This document shows positions 50,979 to 62,345 of a DNA stretch of 64,000 bases, in pieces (position 1 is the stretch's first letter; each line of letters opens with the position of its first letter). The position numbers and the translations under genes are program-made. Under the pieces are notes generated by a model that did not search any database, had not been told where the DNA came from, and saw nothing but the letters and a program-made list of their open reading frames with translations. The stretch comes from Rhodocollybia butyracea (lineage: Eukaryota; Basidiomycota; Agaricomycetes; Agaricales; Omphalotaceae). The stretch lies in NCBI GenBank assembly GCA_015501585.1, contig JADNRY010000015.1, positions 124,001 to 188,000 on the forward strand. Direction: 5' to 3'.

Positions 50979-53900
50979 TGAACCCTCTACATTTCGTCAA
51001 ATTTTGCTCAATATTCAGCTTATCAGGTTGAATCAAGTATTACTAGGGAATGGGCAATGAAGGCAAGACAAATGGCCAGCAGCAGTTACTCATCACCCCT
51101 CCGCTTCGCCTCCATCAGTAGCTCGTTCGTTTGCCTTTAATCCCTCAGCAAACTCCTCCAAAAATCATATCTCTTCTAGCTCCAGCATTCGCTCTGGTTC
51201 TCGGTTTTCCTCCACTCCTGTTTCAGCTGTAGATACTCCAGACATTCCAACTCTTCGTTCACAGTCTACAGCCCGATTATTTTCAGTCTGGTCGTCGCTG
51301 GCGGATCGTTATACGCTTCGCGTGGATGAAGATGATATTGTGGATATTCGAACAGGAAAGCTGGTGAAAGACAGAGGCGTAGTACGAGGTCTGAGCGGTA
51401 AATGGGAATTTGGCCGATTTGCTGCTATAGAGGATGACCAGCTTGACGAAGAAAGAGGGGAAGAAGGCGAAGCAAGTGAAGACGAATTAGATTCCTTTGC
51501 TTCTCTTGGCCAGGCCCAGCGGAACGACAGAGCTGAGGCTTCCAATCCGTTCATGGCGTTGTCTTCGTCGTTGGCTTCCGGAGCCACTCGGGCTATCGAT
51601 CCGACAAATAATGCAGACGATGCTGCTGACTTGAAAGCTTTTCTGGAGGCTGAAAATCTCAGGAGAGAGGCTCACGGTGACGTGGACGAGCAGGAAGAAA
51701 TCTCGTCCGGTGAGGATCAGCAGCTTGGAGATGATTCAGAGTTCCTGGAGACGGAAACAGAGGGTGGATTTACTACCGAGGAGAGCCTTCTTCGGACCAC
51801 GAAGAAGTACTCGAAACTGAAGGCGAAGAAGAGATGGAAAAGATTATCGAAATTGTTGACGACGAGAAAGAAGGTTCCGAGGACGAACTGGAAATATGGG
51901 ATATCGCAGACTTTGATATCATCCCGTCTTCTTCCACGCCTTCTCCTACCAAGTCGGGCAAGTTTCAACTTGTTACTCCTCCAAATTCGCATTCAACTTA
52001 TTCCGAAACTTATGAGGATCGAGTTGAACCCATTATTTTCTCCCGTCCATCATTGTCTTCAGTGTATCAGTCAAAGTCGAAGCAAAGGTCGTCTTTAACT
52101 ATAGACGGACCTACTGGTTCTTTTAAAACATCCACACCAACTTCTGGCCCTTCCGGAAGTAAACCCAAGCGAAGGGGGTCGTCTACGCATACCGATTCCC
52201 CAGCCCCAAGCATACAGCTCTCTACGAGTACCACCAGCTCCGAAGATGTGTTTAATCTATTTGGGTCATCTGATGAAACATCTCATTCCTACGACTCTGC
52301 TAGTGCACCCTCCCTCCCTAGTAAACCATTCCCACTGTCCAAGTCGGTCTCCATATCCTTTTCCACTCCATCGAAGATACCTCGTATCGATCTCGCCCAG
52401 CTTTCGAACTCGAAACGAAACGGGAAACGAGGAAGAAGTCAAAGCCGTAGCCCTTCTAAACTAACGCAGACATCTGTGTCTGCTCGGAGCGACAACAAAG
52501 TCACAGAGAAATCGATAACGCCCGTTGTGTCTCTGTCGTCTTCAGCTCACTCACAATGTGCCCATCTAGTTCTGCTTCGCCTTCAACAAGTAAACCTACC
52601 TCTGAGATGCAGAGCCTAAACAAAGTCAATACCAAATTTGATAAAGGCAAAGGTAAAGCTCGAGAGGTCGAAATCATCGAAGTCGATGTTCCGAACGACT
52701 TTGCTCCTTTACAAGCATCAGCCAAAGCAAAGGGGAAGAAGAGAGCCCGTTCTTCAGGGAACTCTTGGTCGTCTGAAGAAGAGTTAGAACATAACCACTC
52801 CATCCAGCCATCAACAAACAGGACGGTAAAGGAGCAGAAGGAAAAACTTCTCGGTTCCCCAACGAAGAAGAGTCGATATGCGCTTCCCACTGAAGTGCAG
52901 GAACCAAATATATATCAATCAAGTTCACATCATCTGCCTGAAATAGGTATATATTTTCATTGTTTTGCCAACTCTTTACTGAATATTTGTAGAATCTGGC
53001 CCATCTTCATCGAGCTCAAACGCGAAGGCAACCTCTCGCAGAGCTTTGTATACCCAACGAGAGGATGAACTACAGTCCACGAGTTCTGGATCACAACAAA
53101 CGAAGGCTTCGCCACCTACACGAACGCTTTCTCATAGCCATCACACTGGTATGTCATACACTGATTCACAATAATTGAGTTACAAACGGCTTCACCTAGT
53201 AGACGATGACAACGGCAGGGATCTTATTTCAGAAGATGATCACACCTTCAAATCCTCTCAAACCTGTGTTCGAAGTCGGAGTCGAAGTCGAGGACGCGCT
53301 AGCTCTGGTCCCATTTCCCAGTCTCGATACCATCCCTCAGCTCGTGGCGCGGGTCCACGTTTCGATGACCAGGATGATTATGATGATGATCCCATGCGCG
53401 ATCTGTCTCCTCACCCAAATCGGTCATCTTCACGACACCCCCATCGTATGCGCCAGGTCGATGGCGATGGACACACACGTCAAAGTCATTCAGGCTTCAT
53501 GGTTCCCCCAAATTTCGAGGAAGCCCAGCTGCAGCTGCAAAAAGCTTTCGAAGGACGTGCTAAGCATATCATTTCTAACGCTGTCCAGGGACTGTTCTCC
53601 CTTCTGACCCCAGAGGGGATGTTTGCACTACAGGAACAAGCTCAAGGATCGGGACCATCATTGCGGCATGTACCACAAGTATCACCTCCTGATCTTTCTA
53701 GACGGGACGAGCTATACCCTTCGCGAACGACCTCTGAATATCGCGAGTCCTCCAGCATTGATAGCCCCATGTCTCCTTTACTACTCGCTAATAGCTCTAC
53801 CGGATCATCTTACACGACTCCAGCCTCCCATAGAGACCGAATGCGTCGACAAGCGCAATCATCCTACTCCTCTGATCCAAACTATTCTCGAGGTACATTA

Positions 53901-54458
53901 CCGCCATCTTCCCCAAACTCTGATGGCGAACACAACGTTTATGATAGTGACGATCGTGATCTACCTGATAGGTACACGTTTAGCTCTCCGTCTCCAAGAT
54001 CCAGCCCGATACGCCGACTCGAGCAGAGCCCTCGTCGTCAGTCAAATCCTACTCGTCCCCGGGCAAGTTCCATCGTCCAGAGAAGCCGTTCGCGAGGACG
54101 GAGGGTATCCTTTAAGGAAATTTCCACGCAAACTCAAGAGCGTAGGACCTTGATGCTTTCGAGGGAGATTGCGGTCGAGGACCTGGAAGAGGAGCAGGCT
54201 CATCAGGAAAGGAGGAAGATAGATGCCAGCATGAATCATGATGCTGGATTGGGAAGTGAGGATAATACCCAGGAGAGACCGCGTAGGCTGTCTAACAGGA
54301 GGAGGACTTTAGGTCCACAAAGCCAGCGGTCCCCCTCCCCGAATCACGCATTAATACAATCGCGACAAATCAAGCATGTTGAAACGGGGCAGCTTTCCAA
54401 GTCTAGCTCCAGGAGAAGCTCTGGGCGGCTAAAAACGAAAAGGACTGTGAGCGCGTAG
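50979..54458 (+). CDS. Large Ser-rich, mostly disordered protein with Scm3-like segment, two one-base frame breaks
   Basis: About 1100 aa. The start is uncertain: a possible first exon 50979-51027 (MNPLHFVKF) joins in phase at 51081 by an intron ending GGCCAG. The most conserved-looking part is LFSVWSSLADRYTLRVDEDDIVDIRTGKLVKDRGVVRG, given here by its core DEDDIVDIRTG, which resembles the Scm3/HJURP-type CENP-A chaperone motif (D/E-rich, DLxTGEIVxDxGxLR). Later come acidic patches, long Ser/Thr/Pro stretches, and RSRSRSRGR boxes. Introns lie at about 52950-52992 and 53152-53202. Repairs of one extra base each: GG at 51780-51781 and CCC at 52561-52563. The C-terminal exon (53203-54458) contains NFEEAQLQLQKAFEGRAKHIISNAVQGLFSLL, a likely helix. 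A centromere role is a hypothesis only. Confidence 0.65.
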
Positions 54459-54725
54459 TCGAACTGAGTTGCATTATCTAGTGATCTTTCATCTTTTGAG
54501 TGGTGGATTTTTGTACTTTTATCTGTTGTCGCTTTTTCAAGTTGTTTGTAATGAATGTTAATGGGATCTGGCAGCGTCCGTCGAACGAAGACAGCTTATT
54601 GCGGCGCATTGCAAATCTAGAAATTTTATATAAATAAAAAGATAAAGACGGAGTTCCAACTTCCAAGTCCTAACACTATGGGTAAGTACATAATATGCCC
54701 AAAACAACAAAATTTACACCTTCGA

Positions 54726-56490
54726 TTAATAGGCAGGTACGTCAATAGATATATCTAAACTCTCTCTAAATTTCTCAATTTCTCTCTTCGCACCTCCAGT
54801 TTCAAACTTTCTGGATCTGCGATCTTCCACAGATGAACGAAGTGTGAGTTCTACCTTCTGTAAACAGGGTAAAGGAATATTCAACCCATTCAAACTTCTT
54901 CTCGAGCGAAGGAGATTGATAAGTGGAGTGAGCTTGCTTGACCATATGGTCAGAATAAGCTTTTGAAGGTTTGGAAGCATAAGGCGTGGATGATCCTGTT
55001 CATTTTCAGAAGGAAGAAACTCTTCATCTTCTCTGTTATCGCCATCATATTTGTCCTCAGGAGCACACAGGTGAGGAGGGGTCAGCACAATTAGCAATCG
55101 ATTTACCATGATTCCTTCAGTGTCAACCTCCTTGTAATTGAAACTCAGTAAGGTTGGTAAAAGACGAAGTAGTTCCATTATCTTCTTGGAAGTGAAAGGA
55201 ACATGCCAGATGGAGAGATGAGTTAAAGGAGGTTGCATATGACCAATCCAAGAACTTAAGAATACAAAGGATTGGAGAGTTGCATGTCTGGTTTCAGATT
55301 GCAAGAAGAGATGGGTCAGTCCAGGCATGGTGAAACTATTCAGCATCGTTGAGAAATCAGAGTCCCCACCCCATGGTATATGGATCTCCAGGTTTCGCGC
55401 GCAAAGAAAAGTAAGATGCTGCCACTCTGGTGATATTTCATCTTCTTTCAGTTCGAGGCATATGTCCCGGACATTTGGAAAGCTCCTCAGGATGCTATAG
55501 ACTCGAGTTGAGGACACCCTTCGCAAGGTTACGTGTTCAACAGCATCACAGACATGAGTGAATCTGAATTCAACATCAAGTCCATGTAGAACAAAAGAGC
55601 GCAACCTAGGACAGGTAATAATAACATATGGTTTGGAGTATGGGACTTGCCACCGAGTGGACATGGTATAAGGGGATATTTCGAAGTGGCGTAGCTCTGG
55701 AAAGGTTCTGGGGGGTGAAAATAATTCAGACTGGATCACCTGCAGCCAGATATAATACAGTGAAGAGCTGGTAAAAATAGCTGAACGCCATCGACTAGTA
55801 GAAGACCGTGACAGGAATTTCGATAGTGATATGCCATAACGCGTAGTAACTCTCATAGCGAAGTCAAGGGGATATAAACGAGCGCTCCATGAAGAGCAGG
55901 AATACTGGAGCTTTCAGCTTTTCAGAGTCAACTGTGAAGGAGGACCATAGTGCAGGCATGGAAGTGACTAGATCATGCCATCTGCTGCAGACCTGACTGA
56001 TCATCAAAGGCCGCAAGTTAGCTTGCCTGCCTACTATAACGTTGGATTCTCGATCGCAGCAAATCAACTTGAAGATTTCCCCTAAGACTTCCTGGGGAAG
56101 CCTTCGGACAGGTGCTTTCATATAGAGAATTCCTTCTCGATATAAGCGGATTCGAGTCATGCGTCCTTCGATTAAGTTAGTAAGACCTTTTAGTCTCTCC
56201 AGCTCCGCCTCATAACAATCCAGGATGCTCCGAGTTTCGAAGACCAGCTTAACCAAGTCCACGAGCCTGGAAGGAGATGGAGGAACGCCTGAGCGTATTT
56301 CATTTATGACCTTGGCGCAGCTCATTCGCTCTACATCAAATTCCAATGCTTGGCCACCACCACAGTTTGCGCACAGATAGTTGCCAGCCTGTTGTTTGGA
56401 CAAGTCCAAAACTTCCACCACAGATCCTAGAACTTAGGAGACACATGGTTCTATAGTGGGCTTTGCACCTTGAAAACCCTTTAATGCCAT
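54726..56490 (-). CDS. F-box / LRR-like protein, one frame break
   Basis: Probable substrate receptor of an SCF ubiquitin ligase, of the type expanded in mushrooms. A tiny first exon 56490-56469 (MALKGFQ) joins by a 42-nt intron to exon 2 (56426-54726). The N-terminal part has GSVVEVLDLSKQQ and ALEFDVERM; the F-box is VRRLPQEVLGEIFKLICCD...LMISQVCSRWHDLVTSMPALW. The C-terminal half has repeats of the LRR type (CPRLRSFVLHGLDVEF, FPELRHFEI, PPLTHLSIWHVPF, LPNLQKLIL). The frame shifts by one in the G4 run at 55868-55871, between FMERSFISP and LDFAMRV. Either one base fewer or two more would join the parts; unlike the paralogue at 26129-27823 there are no other lesions, so the gene may be intact. 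Confidence 0.75.
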
Positions 56491-56675
56491 GTTATTCAAG
56501 TGAGATGCAGACGCTCCGAGTCGGCGCTCAAGCTGTTACGCGTCGCACGATCATGTGAAGCTAAATTTTAGTAGGGGACTTGTAGTTAGCGAAGAAAAGA
56601 AGAAGAAACGTAGTAAAAGATTCGGAATTCGGATGCTACAAGAATACAAGTACAAGAAGGCTAACACTAATCCCG

Positions 56676-58720
56676 CTAATGTTCCACCTCTTCCCACCTT
56701 CTCCCAACCGTCTTCTTCAGATCCTCCTGTGTAACCTGTTTCCCGCTGCTAAAGTATCCACTCGCGATCTTCGCGTCGATTTCTACTTGCGAGTCGGGTG
56801 GAATCAGATGTGGGGGTATATCGTATCTACGAGGGGTTTATTATTCGGGCCATAATTGTACAGCCAGGACTCACCGTTTCAAGATTGGTATTCCACTCTC
56901 CACAATTGCATCATACTTCATGTCACTCATGCTCACCATATTGTCGATCTTGTTTATGCCAAGCCAATGTAGGACATCGGGCATTAGAGCCTACAAGACA
57001 AGATATCAGTACATGGACATGCTGAACCACTATAATAGAACCCACCTGGAACCGCATATCTTTAACCCCAGCCACCATCTCCGTACTCTTAAAGTACCTA
57101 TCAGCCGAGTCACCACCCCTCTTGCGGAGGTTGTACACAAGGTACTTGGTGACTTCACCCAACGCCCTACCCTCTTTCCTGAAATACACCACAGCACCTA
57201 CGCCCTCTGCGCCCTTCTCGACGTTGTTCACATCGACTTCACTTCCTCCACTTTGCTTCACGCGTTCACGCTCAGCCTGGATTTGATCAGGATGTCTCCC
57301 CTGTGCAGTCCGGATACATTCTTCGATGGCGTAGACGAGGTAGGGTTTACAAGTGCAGATGTCGGAGCCAAAAACGTCGGAGCCATTACATTCGTCGTGA
57401 ACGCGGAGGGTAAGAATTTTGGAGGGATCACGCAGGAAAGACGGATTGCCAACTGGAAGATTCATAACAAGGATTGAGAGGGTGGAAAGCCGAAAATGTC
57501 GAATCGGAACTCACAGATATATACAGTTAGCCCACCGATGGGTGGTAAGAATACCTTTATATCAGGTCGCGTGATAAGTTCTGGGTACATTCCACCAGTA
57601 TCTTCGAACAACGCGCGGCGGAGGAGAGATTCGGAACTAGATAAGGAATTAGCATTTCGGGAGTCTTGCCGTGACAGGGAAATGTATAACAAAGAGGATA
57701 AGACTTACATTCCGAACCTGTCCGCTACACCTGGGAGGTACCAAATCGGGTCTACAGCAGCTTTCGAGACGTTTACTTCGACGCCAGGATCTAGTACTCC
57801 CTCGAACGGCGCAGTGTTCAGCACGATCTTACCATCGACGAATAATTCGCCCCTGTTAACTGAATCGTCTAGTTCCTTCAGTTTGATATGCGCTTTGGTG
57901 ACAGAGATGGAGGGACGGATATCAAGACCTAAACCGCCAACAGACTACCGTATATGAGTTGAGGAAGGAAACTGATATTCATAGTTCCGCCTACCTTGTC
58001 TTGAATCGCCTTCTGCCAAACACTAGGTACAAGATGTCCCCATGGATCCAGACTAACAATCTTCATGTTCTTGCCTTCTGTACCATACCAGCTCTTACAT
58101 GGCACTGCCAAATCCACAGGAGGTTCTGTCATTTCATAACTGGGTTTATACATGGGATCTAAACTTCCCATAGCGATACTCAATGCTCGATATATCGAAT
58201 AACTCCCTGAATGAGCTCCGATGGCATTACGGACTTTAATTGAGGACGGTAATCGGGAGCATATTACAGGGCCTCGAACAGCAGGGTCCTCGGCACCCCA
58301 TGTGAGGTTGAAGGGAAGAATACCATGCTGAGATGGGTAAGTCGTTAGAAGAACTCGACCAGGGTACAGAGACTTTTCGCGTTCTTGGAGAGAGTCTGTG
58401 ATGGTGCTACCGTTCATCGGCGACTCTGCAATCCCAGCAACAGTTGAACTGATAGAATCAAAGCTACTAGGGGGCGAGATTCCGTCGACGCTGCTGATAC
58501 TGGTTTGTCGTCCGTTCGTTCGGGAGATAGGGAGACCTCGAGGTTCTGGAGACGGAGGCGAGTTTGAGTTTGTCAAAGCTTCAAGCTAAACAAGCTTGTT
58601 AGGGCTTGATCAGGGAATCGTAGATATTCTTACTTTGGCCCCCATCTCCTGTTGCGCCACCTGCAGCGACTGCAATTGTGAGAGGATCTGTGTGAGGACT
58701 GCTTCTGATACTACAGGCAT
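56676..58720 (-). CDS. URC1: Urc1-type GTP cyclohydrolase II homologue (uracil catabolism)
   Basis: Member of the fungal Urc1 group, related to GTP cyclohydrolase II but required for growth on uracil as nitrogen source in yeasts that have the URC pathway. Seven exons, 571 aa, no frame repair: 58720-58634, 58585-57973, 57928-57709, 57636-57515, 57452-57046, 56990-56875, 56826-56676. A coiled N terminus (LSQLQSLQVAQQEMGAKLEAL) and Ser-rich linker precede the Urc1-specific domain (LLTTYPSQHGILPFNLTWG; YGTEGKNMKIVSLDPWGHLVP). The cyclohydrolase-like part has LRVHDECNGSDVFGSDICTCKPYL, with the zinc-type Cys residues, and YFRKEGRALGEVTKYLVYNLRKRGGD, ending GYFSSGKQVTQEDLKKTVGRRWEE. No other URC gene is seen nearby. 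Confidence 0.9.
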
Positions 58721-60833
58721 GTTGATGATAGTTATAGTGAGTTAATTCGTTGTGAAGCCGAAGGGCTTAAGAAAGGGGAGAAGGGGTCCTCGACTTGCGC
58801 CGTCAAGCTTTATAGACGCTCTCGGCCCGATGTCCGACGCTATTAATATTAATAACACGGATCGGAACTCTTCCGACAACGTTGTAAACGCGTTTCTGGT
58901 ACTTCAGTCCAGGGAAAAGAAACATACACAAGTAACTTCTAAGTCCGACCCGAATAAGATATTACACCGTCATTACTTTTATTTCGTCTCATACTTGTTA
59001 CTAACGCATTCCCCGCGCATATAAATGGAAAATACTAACGTTCACTCCCACATCTATGTAGACATGGACATCCGCAGGCCGTGGAGGATTAGCTCTCCGC
59101 GGTGGTTGTTCAAAGAATGATATACCCCACTCCCGAGTCTGTTGGCTTGATTGGCTGAAATAACTTGAACCTTCTTGTATGACGTCGTTTGCAATGTCAG
59201 GCATTCCGTCCCCCTAATCCCAAGTTGATACCGTGACCAAAGATAGCATCTCTTTCGTAAATTGAAACCATCTAGGAAGCTCACGAGGAAATCAAAAGGT
59301 ATATTACTCTCCAAAAACTTGATCTGCTCCTCAAGCAGGCGAGACTCTGACCTTGTTCTTATTTCTTTCTAATTACTACCGCCCAGGCTGGCACGTCTCC
59401 ACTCCATGTGCTATTATTCCTTTGCAATTGCCTTGCGAGTTAACGAGAACGAGAACACAGAATGGGGCAAGAGCTAAGCGCTAAGCCTGGACTGGTACTG
59501 AAGGAATGAGGGCGATAAAGAGACTTGATAAGCAGCATTTTTTGATGGCTCCCGAGTAAGTTTCAATTTTGGCAATAAGGGTACTAAAAAATTCGACGAC
59601 AGTGACGGAAAAGACAAATCCAGGTTGCATAACTTTCCGTGAGGCGAGATTCTGGTTGCCGATTGGAGGATATGAAGCTTTGAGTTCTACAGATGAAAGT
59701 TCTGGTAATTTGTATGGTTATGTTGGATAATCAAGTTCAAGAATCGAATTGAAGGCCGGGGATTGGCTTGTTTCCTGGAAAGCATGACGATCTTCGTCGG
59801 TAAGGCATCAAGACCAGTGCCAGGGACTAGGCCTACGGCTCTGAGTAACTGATCCACTGTTTTGGTGGCCAGCCACGCCCCGTTGTTGTACTTCAATATC
59901 CCGGATTAATAATTATCCTTTTGTTCGCATGGAGGACGCCAAAGAACTGGATGTTCGGCCGTTAGTAAGTGAACTTCAGCGCTTCAGCTCAGAACCTCCG
60001 AGCCATGATGATCCAAGGTTTATTTCAGGACTGTCACGGTGGAATCGATGGTAGGATCACCTTGATAGCAGGAAGATCATCAACTGCCAGGCTGTAGACT
60101 GTCACGAGGAGTGGAAGGGTAGAGCTGGTGGGGAAATTCGAGTAACAAATGGAGCAAGAGGAAAAGGCTGTAGATCGCTGAGCATAAAAAGAAGAGAGAG
60201 ATCTCACAAACTGAAAGCCTCTCAGATGAGACATATTGGGATTCACGATCTCAGAAAATAGTGAAGTAAACATCTAAAGAATGTCATTGGCAAACTCGAA
60301 CCAGAACAGCCAACTATCATACGTATTGGAAAGCCCTTTGGAGGGTTTATTATGAGAAATGTAGTCCGATCCTGGGTAGCTCATGACGAGTTTCGTTGGT
60401 GGTTCTAATTCAACAGAGGTTATGATTATATACGCAGAAACACGTGGTACTTATTAGAAAAGTTCGTCGACAGGCCGACGACTCGACGCGCATCGAAAAA
60501 CCAGAACTTTTGCAGCTCTTACAAAGTAAGTCCTTGCTGTAGACTATTACGGAACTTGATTTCCATGATCACCTCTTCGTGAGTAATCTCGCGGTTGAGC
60601 TGATGAATTGGAAGAATGACCGTCGAGACAAAAGAATATTTTCCAGCAGACTGACGAACGACTGTATTTTGCGGCCTACTTCGGTCAGGGGTTTGAGGTG
60701 CGCGGCTCGGTACAATCGGTCAGCAAGCAGGGGAATTGGGCGTTTACCGGAAGCTAACCGAAATATGTGTGCTTAAATAGAACCGATTCTCCCGGCTTTA
60801 TCTCACTTTAACTCTTTCAAACGGCTGGCACAG
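58721..60833. other. 2.1-kb intergenic region
   Basis: Minus-strand open frames at 59001-59314, 59687-59896 and 60034-60273 (the last with a hydrophobic stretch in one reading) could be pieces of a spliced gene, but I could not join them into anything protein-like. A TTAAATAG at about 60773 lies some 60 bp upstream of the SDR start. Confidence 0.45.
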
Positions 60834-61726
60834 ATGCCTCAAACCATCCTCATAACTGGCGCATCCTCGGGTATTGGACTTGCCTCTGCCCAGCTCTTTC
60901 ACCAGCGCGGTTGGAATGTCATTGCCACAATGCGTACTCCCGAAAGCGATACCAAGCTCAAGGAGCTCGATCCATCGCGCATGTTAGTTACTCGTCTTGA
61001 CCTTCAGGACAAGACGTCTATCAATCCTGCAATCCTATCTGGCATCGAAAAGTTCACCACCATTGATGTTGTTTTGAACAATGCAGGATACGGCCAGAAC
61101 GGGATATTTGAAGCCATGACCCCTGAGCAGATTCAAGCGCAGTTTGATGTGAATGTCTTTGGTGAGGACTACCTACATAACGTGCCCCCTTAAGCTTGAT
61201 CTACTCACGCTGACTAAACAGGTGTTATGGATGTCATCCGCGCCATCCTCCCCATTTTCGCCAGAACAAACGTGGAGGGGTCATTAATGTCAGCTCCGGT
61301 GCAGGCTTTTGGTCCATGCCGCTGACAACCATGTACTCTGCGAGCAAATTCGCCCTCGAGGGATTTACTGAGGCACTTTCTTACGAGCTTGCCTCGCAAA
61401 ACATATTTGTCAAGTCAGTCGTTCCCCATGGTGGTGTCACCGGAAACAACTTTGTGGCACGCTTTATGCGTGACGCGGCTGTTGACTCTACGTTGACCTC
61501 TTACGACGCTTTTCTAGCCAAGACTGCGACGTCATACAAAAATATGGTGGCTGCTGCCGCCGTCTCGTCAGAAGACGTAGCAGAGCTGATATATGCTGCT
61601 GCCACGGATGGTTCTGACAAGTTGCGGTATTTCATCGGCGATGATAAACGCGGGTTCTTGAAGGCGAGGTATGAGTCTAAGAATGATGATGAGTATATAG
61701 CATATATGCGTTCATTCTTCAAGTAA
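60834..61726 (+). CDS. Classical short-chain dehydrogenase/reductase, one-base frame break
   Basis: NAD(P)-dependent oxidoreductase. Two exons, 60834-61161 and 61222-61726, 277 aa after repair. Cofactor motif TGASSGIG at residues 8-15, NNAG (LNNAGYG), Ser of VSSGAGFWS, and the catalytic YSASK. The residues after the first strand (TMRTPES) suggest NADP+ preference through the Arg. In exon 2 one more C in the C4 run at 61250-61253 is required to pass from AILP to HFRQNKRGGVINVSSG; without it the motif with the catalytic Ser is lost from the frame although Tyr/Lys would still be coded. Substrate unknown; the overall form is like fungal 'oxidoreductase, short-chain' enzymes of about 280 aa. Confidence 0.9.
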
Positions 61727-62345
61727 GATACAAGGAATATAGTTTGCTATCGATTTAGTAAAGTCAAAGCTGGCTATCGCAAATTCATGCCGAATCGGCA
61801 GCAGTAAGTAGGACCATTAACTTTTCCGTCAGTCATTTCAGTTGAGACCTTATCCGGCATTTTATACCAATACATACCGTTCCGCCGCAAGAGGTTGCAA
61901 GGGGCCACAGGTTTGCCAAATGACGAACGCTATTCTATACCTTTTAAGATTTTTAAATTCTAGAAATGAATTTGAATTTAATTTGTACTCGAATCCTCTC
62001 GAATTCCGTCTCTCATGATAAGTGCTAGCCCACCTCATGTTTCAAGGTATGCAAGTACTATTGCCTGAAATAGAGATGTCAATGTGGAGTGTATCACTTA
62101 ACAGCTAATCAAGTTTGGATACACTACTGACGTTTTCTAAGAGCTTAAAGCAGGCTTCGCACGCCATGCCTTGGGAGCTGATAGTGGAACTGGCCAGTCC
62201 TTAAAGTCAGCTGATGATATATCGTGGTGGATAGCTCTATTTCAAGTTCAGATTAGTAGACACCCTTTAAGCTTCGACAATTTATAATGAGCATTTGCTT
62301 ACATCGGGGGTTTTCCTGCTCTTGGATATCTCTGTGCATGAATAG
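61727..62345. other. Convergent intergenic region, SDR / NACHT gene
   Basis: 619 bp with no gene seen; AT-rich after the SDR stop. Confidence 0.5.
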
